From Parcubacteria group bacterium GW2011_GWA2_36_10 (GTDB lineage: Bacteria > Patescibacteriota > Patescibacteriia > UBA1558 > GWA2-36-10): DNA of 11,758 nucleotides. The notes under the pieces were generated by a model that saw only the letters and a list, made by a program, of their open reading frames with translations, ran no database searches and had not been told where the DNA came from. The DNA lies in contig LBRC01000034.1 of assembly GCA_000991205.1 (NCBI GenBank), forward strand, positions 7,017-18,774, given 5' to 3'. How positions within the stretch are numbered: the first letter of the stretch is position 1; each line of letters begins with the position of its first letter. Shown here piece after piece: positions 6,644-11,758 of the stretch. The position numbers were made by a program, and so were the translations under genes.

Positions 6644-7006
6644 ATGAATAAGATGCTTCTCGCGCAAAACGAAATATTAAATAATTTGAATGATTCAGAA
6701 CAAAAATTTCAAGAGCTGAATCAGCGTTTAAATATGATCAAAACTGAATATCAAAATTTACAGCTTCAAGCAGAACCGATGTCTTTTTTTAATTTTTCTA
6801 ATATTTATTTTTGGTTAGTAATTTGCGGTTTATTTTTGATTTTATTTGCTTTGTGGTTTTTATATCTAGAGCTCAAAATAAAGCGGATAGATTTAGCCCG
6901 CGAAGAAGTGAGAGTTGTTAAGAAAAAAATCATTGAGCCAGCCGTGCAAAAAGCCGAGAAAAAAGTGCATAAAGTTTTGAAAGTGCCTGTCAAAAAAGTC
7001 AAGTAG
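6644..7006 (+). CDS. Small coiled-coil membrane protein of unknown function
   Basis: A 120-residue protein with three visible parts: a hydrophilic N-terminal helix with coiled-coil character (about 8-43, rich in Asn, Gln, Glu and Leu), one transmembrane segment (about 55-75, WLVICGLFLILFALWFLYL), and a highly basic C-terminal helix (79-120) with many KK pairs ending in KVK. The positive charge after the membrane segment suggests the C-terminus is inside the cell and the coiled coil outside, by the positive-inside rule. I recognise no family. The start codon lies one base after the pduL stop, so it should be co-translated with it; a second Met three codons later (6653) is an alternative start. 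The gene ends 17 bases before recJ. Confidence 0.75.
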   Translation: MNKMLLAQNEILNNLNDSEQKFQELNQRLNMIKTEYQNLQLQAEPMSFFNFSNIYFWLVICGLFLILFALWFLYLELKIKRIDLAREEVRVVKKKIIEPAVQKAEKKVHKVLKVPVKKVK

Positions 7007-7023
7007 TTAATCCCCCCCTCCTT

Positions 7024-8742
7024 ATGCGTTGGCAAGTATCACCACAAGTAAATAATGAGTTTTTAGATAAATTTCCAGAGTTGTCACCAATTATGGCAAC
7101 TTTGTTGTTTAACCGTGGTTTGCAGACGCAAAGTGCGATTGATCAGTTTTTGTCACCAGATTATTCCCAAGACATTCATGATCCGTATTTATTTAAAGAT
7201 ATGAATAAAGCTTGTGAAGTTGTATATCAAGCTATTAAAAATCAAGATTTGATTACTGTCTTTGGTGATTATGATGCTGATGGTGTGCCAGCCGCGGTGA
7301 TTTTGACTACAGTTTTGGAGCGTCTGGGAGCTAAAGTAGAAGTATATCTGCCGCATCGTGAAAAAGAAGGCTATGGTTTAAATAAATTAGCCATTGAAGA
7401 ATTAGCTCGCTCCGACGCGAGGCGAGCTAAGACTAAAACAAAGCTGTTGATTACTTGTGATTGTGGTATTAGTAATGCTGAAGAAATAGAGCTAGCTAAC
7501 TCTTTGGGTTTGCAAGTGATTATCACTGATCATCATGCTATCCCAGTTAATTTACCCCAAGCCTTAGCTATTATTCACCCTCAAGTTGAAGGCGAGACTT
7601 ATCCTTTTAAATTTCTTTGTGGCGGAGGAGTAGCCTTTAAGCTGGTTCAAGCTTTATTACGACATAAAAATTGTAGTCTCGAGAAAGCTGAAGCTGAACG
7701 TCAAGAAAAATGGCTATTAGATTTAGTCGCTATCGCTACGGTCGCTGACATGGTGCCTTTGACAGGTGAAAATAGAACACTAGTAAAATATGGTTTGATT
7801 GTCTTGAAAAAAACCCAACGTTTAGGTTTACAAAAAATGATTTTAGTAGCTGGGATAGATATTAATAAGCTAGACACGACCATGATCAGCTTTGCTTTTG
7901 CGCCACGCATCAATGCAGCTGGTCGGATGGATCATGCAAATTTAGCCTATCATTTATTAAACACTCAAGATGAAGCTAAAGCTTTAGCTTGGGCAGAAGA
8001 GCTAAATCAAGCCAATATTCAAAGACAAAAAATAACCGAAACAGTTTTTAAAGAAGCGAAAAATCAAGCGCCAGATTTAAAAGCTAAATTGTTATTTTTT
8101 TATAAAGCAGATTGGCCAGCTGGCTTGACTGGACTAGTTGCTTCAAAATTAGTGAAAGAATTTAATCGGCCGGCTATTCTACTCACCAATAGCGACGAAG
8201 AAACAATTGTTGGTTCTGGCCGTAGTATTGAAGGCTTTCATATCACTGAAGCTTTACAGCAAAATGCTGATTTATTATTACGTTTTGGTGGACATCCACA
8301 GGCTTGTGGCTTTTCTTTAAAAAAAGAAAATTTAGCAAGCTTTCAAGCCAACATGCAAGCTTTAGCTAATAAGCAAATCAAAGATGAAGAGTTAGAGCCA
8401 GTGTTGAAAGTTGAGTTAGAGCTTGATTTGATGGCGATTAATTGGGAGCTAGTCGATACTTTGGATAAATTTCAACCCTATGGTCAACAAAATACCGAGC
8501 CATTGTTTGCAGATTACGGAGTGCTAGTGACTGGTGCGAAAAAAGTCGGTAAAGATCAAAATCATTGGAAATTAGAGCTAGTCAAACAAAATAAAAAATT
8601 AGGCGCGATTGCTTTTTCTTTGGGTAAAATAGAGTTATCTCTTGGCCAAAGAATAGATATTGTTTATAATTTAAACATCAATCAATGGAATGGCACGCGC
8701 CAAATCCAATTAATTATTAGAGATTTAAAAATATCATCATGA
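7024..8742 (+). CDS. recJ: Single-stranded-DNA-specific exonuclease RecJ
   Basis: RecJ degrades single-stranded DNA 5' to 3' in recombination and mismatch/base repair, using two divalent metals. The 572-residue protein has the complete DHH phosphoesterase core: VFGDYDADGVPAA (79-91, Asp82, Asp84 and Asp86), CDCGIS (145-150, Asp146), TDHHAIP (168-174), HPQ (185-187) and ATVADMVPL (238-246, Asp242). The DHHA1 part shows INAAGRMDHA (296-305), GSGRSIEGFH (397-406) and GGHPQACGFSL (422-432), followed by an OB-like C-terminal domain. The stretch usually reading WHPGVxGIVAS is WPAGLTGLVAS here (364-374). About seven extra residues (ARSDARRAK, 128-136) sit before the LLITCDCG strand and are encoded by a palindromic insert. 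Its last bases overlap the RNase H start (ATGA). The ATG is preceded by a run of seven C and no ribosome binding site. Confidence 0.96.
   Translation: MRWQVSPQVNNEFLDKFPELSPIMATLLFNRGLQTQSAIDQFLSPDYSQDIHDPYLFKDMNKACEVVYQAIKNQDLITVFGDYDADGVPAAVILTTVLERLGAKVEVYLPHREKEGYGLNKLAIEELARSDARRAKTKTKLLITCDCGISNAEEIELANSLGLQVIITDHHAIPVNLPQALAIIHPQVEGETYPFKFLCGGGVAFKLVQALLRHKNCSLEKAEAERQEKWLLDLVAIATVADMVPLTGENRTLVKYGLIVLKKTQRLGLQKMILVAGIDINKLDTTMISFAFAPRINAAGRMDHANLAYHLLNTQDEAKALAWAEELNQANIQRQKITETVFKEAKNQAPDLKAKLLFFYKADWPAGLTGLVASKLVKEFNRPAILLTNSDEETIVGSGRSIEGFHITEALQQNADLLLRFGGHPQACGFSLKKENLASFQANMQALANKQIKDEELEPVLKVELELDLMAINWELVDTLDKFQPYGQQNTEPLFADYGVLVTGAKKVGKDQNHWKLELVKQNKKLGAIAFSLGKIELSLGQRIDIVYNLNINQWNGTRQIQLIIRDLKISS
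7402..7430. repeat. GC-rich palindromic element inserted in frame in recJ
   Basis: TTAGCTCGC (7402-7410) pairs perfectly with GCGAGCTAA (7422-7430). The inner part contains CGCGAGGCGAGC (7416-7427), the exact reverse complement of the 12-mer core in pduL. The encoded residues ARSDARRAK have no counterpart in the usual RecJ spacing between the AIEEL helix and the next strand. Confidence 0.65.
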
Positions 8743-9152
8743 TCCAAGCTAAAACACAATTTAAATTATTTACCGATGGAGGATCGCGTGGCAATCCTGG
8801 GCCAGCGGCGATTGGTGGCGTTTTGTATCAAGTTGATAAAGAAATCGCTAATTTTTCTAAATATTTAGGTCAAGCTACCAATAATCAAGCAGAATACAAT
8901 GCCTTGTTAACTGGTTTAGAATTAGCTAAAAAACATAAAGTAAATAATTTGCAGTGTTTTTTAGATAGCGAATTAGTAGTAAAACAACTAAGCAAAGAAT
9001 ATCGCGTTAAAGACGCTGATTTAGCTAAACTATTTGTCAAAGTTTGGAATTTGGCCCAAGCTTTTGATAGTATTAGCTTTAATCATGTTCGACGTGAGCT
9101 AAACAAAGAAGCGGATAGACTGGTAAATTTGGCTTTAGATAATCGTAAATAA
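8739..9152 (+). CDS. Ribonuclease H (RNase HI-like)
   Basis: RNase H cleaves the RNA strand of RNA-DNA hybrids, removing R-loops and primer RNA. The 137-residue protein is a minimal RNase H fold with all four carboxylates: Asp13 in FTDGGSRGNPG (11-21), Glu52 in NNQAEYNAL (48-56), Asp76 in CFLDSELVV (73-81) and Asp126 in NKEADRLVN (122-130). His116 of the NHVRRELN loop matches the flexible catalytic histidine region. No N-terminal hybrid-binding domain is present. The RNRG-like glycine signature and size resemble the RnhA-like group found in archaea and many bacteria, rather than classical E. coli RnhA with its basic protrusion. The start codon overlaps the recJ stop by four bases, implying translational coupling and a joint role in clearing RNA or single-stranded ends. 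A hairpin six bases after its stop closes the unit. Confidence 0.94.
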   Translation: MIQAKTQFKLFTDGGSRGNPGPAAIGGVLYQVDKEIANFSKYLGQATNNQAEYNALLTGLELAKKHKVNNLQCFLDSELVVKQLSKEYRVKDADLAKLFVKVWNLAQAFDSISFNHVRRELNKEADRLVNLALDNRK

Positions 9153-9158
9153 TCTTTT

Positions 9159-9183
9159 AACCCGTCGGGTCACCCGTCGGGTT
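9159..9183 (+). terminator. Hairpin of two tandem ACCCGTCGGGT units after the RNase H gene
   Basis: Same structure as at 650-674: two ACCCGTCGGGT units (9160-9170 and 9172-9182), here separated by C instead of G. It begins six bases after the stop, exactly as the first copy does. A terminator role is likely from position, though the T tract is weak. Confidence 0.6.
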
Positions 9184-9211
9184 GTGACGAGATTTGCTAG
9201 AATAGCTAATA

Positions 9212-9240
9212 TTGATTTTTCTTCTTCAAAATGTTATATT
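9212..9240 (+). promoter_or_regulatory. Promoter of the polymerase III delta' gene, leaderless
   Basis: TTGATT (9212-9217) and TATATT (9235-9240) are 17 bases apart, with TG at 9232-9233 as an extended -10. The -10 ends seven bases before the ATG at 9248, so transcription should start at about the A of the start codon. Confidence 0.7.
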
Positions 9241-9247
9241 TTAGTCA

Positions 9248-10267
9248 ATGTCAGTCAATTTTTCCTGGCCTATTTTTGGCCATAATAAGCAAATAAGTTT
9301 TTTACAAAATACCTTAAAACAAGGTAATTTAGCTAATGCTTATTTGTTTTATGGTGCCAAAGGTCTTGGTAAAAAAATGATTGCTAAATATTTTGTGCAA
9401 AGTTTATTTTGTACTGAAAGTACAAAGCCTTGTCAAAATTGTCTAGCTTGTCTCAAGATGAACAGAGGAATCCAAGGAAATTTTATGTATTTGTCAGCTT
9501 TGAAAAATAAAGATGACAATGAAGATACTCAAGTTGAACAAGTGAGAAATTTTTTAAGTAATTTGTCTTTGACCAGCTTTGATGGTGGCTACAAATTAGC
9601 GATTATTTATGCGGTTGATAAACTAAACATTTTTTCTTTAAATGCTTTACTCAAAGTGATTGAAGAACCACCAAAAAATACCACCATTATTTTGATCGCT
9701 GATCAGATAAATAATCTGCCAGCCACTGTCATTTCTCGTTGTCAGCTCTTAAAATTTCAGCCTTTGAATAAAAAAGACATGTCAGCTTGGCTCGAAACTT
9801 TTAAATTAAACGAAGTTAATCAACAAACAATTTTAAATCTATCTTTTGGTAAGCCTGGTTTAGCTTTAGAATATATCGAAGATAATTTAGTAAGTTTTAA
9901 AAAAGATTGTCAGTTTTTATTAAAAATTTTGAGTGATAATACTTTTGTAGCTTGGCAAGATTTAGAGCATTGGTTTGGAATTTTAAAAAAAGCCAATCCG
10001 CAAGCTAAAGTTTACGAATTAGCTCACATCACCACTCATTATTTAGACTTGTGGCAATTATTACTTAGGGATATTTTGTGGCACAAACTTAATCGCCCAG
10101 TTTTAAACGTTTTATTTTCAGAAAATATTGCTAAAATTAGCCAAAAGTATAGCGTGACAAAAATTTTAAATAATTTATTAAGTATCAATAAAATTCGTCG
10201 CCAATTAAAAAATAATGTGACACCACAATTAGTTTGGGAAAATTTAGTTTTAGATTTAAAAATATGA
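9248..10267 (+). CDS. holB: DNA polymerase III delta' subunit (clamp loader)
   Basis: Delta' is the stator of the clamp loader that opens and loads the sliding clamp at primer ends. The 339-residue protein starts like the family (PIFGHNKQISFLQNTL, 8-23) and has the degenerate P-loop GAKGLGKK (36-43, Lys in place of Ser/Thr, frequent in delta'). Four cysteines form the zinc module (Cys55, Cys62, Cys65 and Cys68). Further motifs are KLAIIYAVDKLN (116-127, Asp but no DExx), ALLKVIEEPP (133-142) and the SRC motif (163-165). DnaX would carry an intact Walker A and a longer C-terminus, so delta' fits better. A promoter with its -10 seven bases before the ATG points to a leaderless mRNA. The stop overlaps the start of the lipoprotein gene (ATGA at 10264-10267). 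Confidence 0.9.
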   Translation: MSVNFSWPIFGHNKQISFLQNTLKQGNLANAYLFYGAKGLGKKMIAKYFVQSLFCTESTKPCQNCLACLKMNRGIQGNFMYLSALKNKDDNEDTQVEQVRNFLSNLSLTSFDGGYKLAIIYAVDKLNIFSLNALLKVIEEPPKNTTIILIADQINNLPATVISRCQLLKFQPLNKKDMSAWLETFKLNEVNQQTILNLSFGKPGLALEYIEDNLVSFKKDCQFLLKILSDNTFVAWQDLEHWFGILKKANPQAKVYELAHITTHYLDLWQLLLRDILWHKLNRPVLNVLFSENIAKISQKYSVTKILNNLLSINKIRRQLKNNVTPQLVWENLVLDLKI

Positions 10268-11361
10268 TAAAAACAAAAATATTTTATTTGAGTCTATTAT
10301 GCTTACCACTTTTTCTTTCGGCTTGCATCAGTATCAAGAGTGGTAATAGTAATAATGCTTTATCAGCTAGTGCCTTTTTTATCAGCACTGACTTTGGTGA
10401 GACTTGGACAGCTAAAAATAAAATAGCTAATGTTGAGGCGACTACAAAAACTTTTACTAATAACGTGAGTAAAATTGCCCTAGATCCACAAGATGAAAAA
10501 GCGATTTATTTAGGCACGACTGATAGTGGTATTTATTATACTTATAATTACGGCAACTCTTGGGAAAATGTTTTGCCATACAACGGTACGGTCAATGATT
10601 TGTTTGTTCATCCAAAAGATAAGTGTCAGCTTTATGCAGCGATTCATAATAAAATCGTGAAGAGTGAAGATTGTGCGCGTACTTGGATAGACTTATATTT
10701 TGAGCCACGCGCTGGACAATATATATCAAGTTTAGCAATTGATTATCAAAATCCAGATATTATTTTTGCTGGCACCAAAGAAGGTGCTTTATTACGTAGT
10801 GTCGATAAAGGAGTATCTTGGTCGGTTTATCATCGTTTTGATAATAAAATTAGCAAAATTTTAGTCATGAACCACAGTGATAGTAATACTATGTATGTAG
10901 CTTTAGAGAACCAGGGTCTGTGGCGTAGTATAGATGCTGGAGCAAATTGGGAAGATGTGATGCAATTACCACTTTATCAGCCAGATACTGTCATTGAAGA
11001 GCAGAGACCTTTAGCTAAAATTAGTGGGGTGAAAATCTTGTCTGATGTGACCGTTGATTTGACGACTAAAGACAGCTTGCTTTATGCAAATAAAATTGGT
11101 ATTTTTAGGTTTAAAGTTGACCACTGGGAACAATATAAGCTTTTAACTAGCAAGAATAAAGCTACTATTTATTCAGTGGCGGTAAATCCTTTGAATGGTC
11201 AAGAAATATATTACGGTACCAACAATGCTTTTTACTTTAGTAAAGACGGGGGAGCGAACTGGCAAGTAAAAGATTTACCGACTACTAAAATCGCTAAAGA
11301 GCTAGAGTTTTCACCAAATAGTAAATATCTATATTTAGGCACTTACGTCATAGAGCAATAA
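10264..11361 (+). CDS. Lipoprotein with Asp-box (BNR) repeats, sortilin/Ycf48-like beta-propeller
   Basis: A 365-residue exported lipoprotein. The signal peptide has a short basic start (MIKTK), a hydrophobic core (6-18) and a lipobox LSAC with the lipidated Cys21. The mature part has repeated Asp-box-like motifs (S-x-D-x-G-x-x-W and variants): STDFGETW, NYGNSW, SEDCARTW, SVDKGVSW, SIDAGANW and SKDGGANW. Each is preceded by a strand such as IYLGTTDSG, IIFAGTKEG or MYVALENQG. This pattern predicts a beta-propeller, as in VPS10/sortilin domains and the photosystem assembly factor Ycf48. The function here is unknown; surface binding or scaffolding is a guess. The ATG at 10264 is preferred over the in-frame TTG at 10234 because it places the signal peptide correctly and overlaps the holB stop by four bases, implying coupling. 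It has no ribosome binding site. Confidence 0.85.
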   Translation: MIKTKIFYLSLLCLPLFLSACISIKSGNSNNALSASAFFISTDFGETWTAKNKIANVEATTKTFTNNVSKIALDPQDEKAIYLGTTDSGIYYTYNYGNSWENVLPYNGTVNDLFVHPKDKCQLYAAIHNKIVKSEDCARTWIDLYFEPRAGQYISSLAIDYQNPDIIFAGTKEGALLRSVDKGVSWSVYHRFDNKISKILVMNHSDSNTMYVALENQGLWRSIDAGANWEDVMQLPLYQPDTVIEEQRPLAKISGVKILSDVTVDLTTKDSLLYANKIGIFRFKVDHWEQYKLLTSKNKATIYSVAVNPLNGQEIYYGTNNAFYFSKDGGANWQVKDLPTTKIAKELEFSPNSKYLYLGTYVIEQ

Positions 11362-11379
11362 AATTATTAATAAAAATTT

Positions 11380-11478
11380 ATGCATCATTTATTAGATAGT
11401 CAGCGGCATCATTTTGAGAAAACGATTGAGTTTTTCAAAAACGATATTTCTTCTTTCTACCTTATAGCTCGCCATTAA
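11380..11478 (+). pseudogene. frr: 5' fragment resembling ribosome recycling factor, disrupted
   Basis: The short frame from ATG 11380 begins with sequence resembling the first helix of ribosome recycling factor (FEKTIEFFKNDISS, residues 12-25), the protein that splits terminated ribosomes with EF-G. In the family the next residues should be L/I-R-T-G-R-A. Instead the frame reads FYLIARH and stops at 11476-11478. No other frame restores the RTGRA motif or the rest of the ~185-residue protein. The break therefore lies near 11455, where the sequence changes to something unrelated. The gene is essential in bacteria, so a chimeric join near a contig end is more likely than true loss. The identification rests on about 14 residues and is moderate. 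It begins 18 bases after the lipoprotein stop, without a ribosome binding site. Confidence 0.45.
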
Positions 11479-11758
11479 ACTACGGTCTATCTCTTTTTTG
11501 ACGGTAGATTTAAGACGGAGAGTGATTATTGTAATAACATTGCTTATGTAATCATAAATTTTTGCTGCTGCTTTGTTTCCATAATTGTTAATCTCTTTAT
11601 ATTGTTTATTGAGCCTTAGGTCTATTCGATAAACTAAATAGATAGTAGTTACTGCGAAAAATAATGCAATAATTGAAGCACTTCTTGAACAAGCCGAAGC
11701 AGGCAAAGAGCTGGGTTATGATTGGTATCTTCTTCCAATTGTAAGAACTGTAAAATTA
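11455..11758. other. Unassigned tail, possibly foreign or chimeric sequence
   Basis: This 304-base stretch holds no gene I can support. On the minus strand a frame is open from 11706 (TTG) to 11392; it has a hydrophobic segment near its start and a charged remainder. However, it has no ATG start and its last ~21 codons are the antisense of the frr-like start. On the plus strand a frame is open from 11642 to the edge and reads plausibly (EALLEQAEAGKELGYDWYLL), but it lacks an ATG, GTG or TTG start before the window ends. Either could be a fragment of a gene cut by the join near 11455. Confidence 0.3.

Noticed and set aside
10234..10263. Upstream TTG start for the lipoprotein
   Set aside because: It would add ten basic and aromatic residues before an ideal signal peptide; ATG 10264 overlaps the holB stop and places the lipobox Cys at residue 21.
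11392..11706. Minus-strand gene of 104 residues
   Set aside because: It needs a TTG start, shows no ribosome binding site or promoter, and its last ~21 codons are antisense to the frr-like start; kept only as part of the unassigned tail.

Overview
The window looks like part of a low-GC bacterial genome of the Candidate Phyla Radiation (Patescibacteria). This is an inference from gene content and style, not a database result. The clues are a small CxxC-x17-CxxC zinc-ribbon protein with an RG-rich head and Lys-rich tail, several lineage-restricted membrane proteins, a lipoprotein with Asp-box repeats, very short gaps, ATGA overlaps, and almost no Shine-Dalgarno sequences. Genus or class cannot be assigned from this stretch. 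Every clear gene is on the + strand.

Layout. 1-643 is the 3' part of a DEAD-box RNA helicase, followed by two GC-rich hairpins built from an 11-base repeat (650-674 and 718-746). 811-2568 is a complete ABC exporter half-transporter. 2645-3097 is the zinc-ribbon protein, closed by a textbook terminator (3108-3137). 3138-3304 is non-coding, with nested inverted repeats and a good promoter. 3305-4915 is a 536-residue membrane protein of unknown function, and 4945-5172 a 75-residue two-helix membrane protein. 5180-6056 is a PfkB-family sugar kinase broken by an out-of-frame deletion. 6058-6642 is a PduL-type phosphotransacylase, 6644-7006 a small coiled-coil membrane protein, 7024-8742 RecJ, and 8739-9152 RNase H. 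9248-10267 is the DNA polymerase III delta' subunit, and 10264-11361 a beta-propeller-like lipoprotein. 11380-11478 looks like the first 25 codons of ribosome recycling factor cut off by unrelated sequence; 11455-11758 cannot be assigned with confidence.

How the genes fit together. RecJ (5'-3' ssDNA exonuclease), RNase H and the clamp-loader subunit delta' form a replication/repair neighbourhood. The first two are translationally coupled; delta' starts a new unit after the hairpin at 9159-9183. pfkB and pduL belong to fermentative carbon and energy metabolism and, with the small membrane gene at 6644, are packed with 1-base gaps. The transporter, the zinc-ribbon protein and the 536-residue protein each appear to have their own promoter.

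No defence system, CRISPR array, tRNA, rRNA or transposase is visible. The most interesting signals are: (1) a GC-rich palindromic element sharing a 12-base core, inserted in frame in two unrelated genes (pduL and recJ) in opposite orientations; (2) extended -10 promoters placed 7-10 bases from the ATG, implying leaderless mRNAs; (3) no Shine-Dalgarno sequence at any of 12 starts; and (4) two apparently broken genes (pfkB, frr), either real decay or assembly errors.
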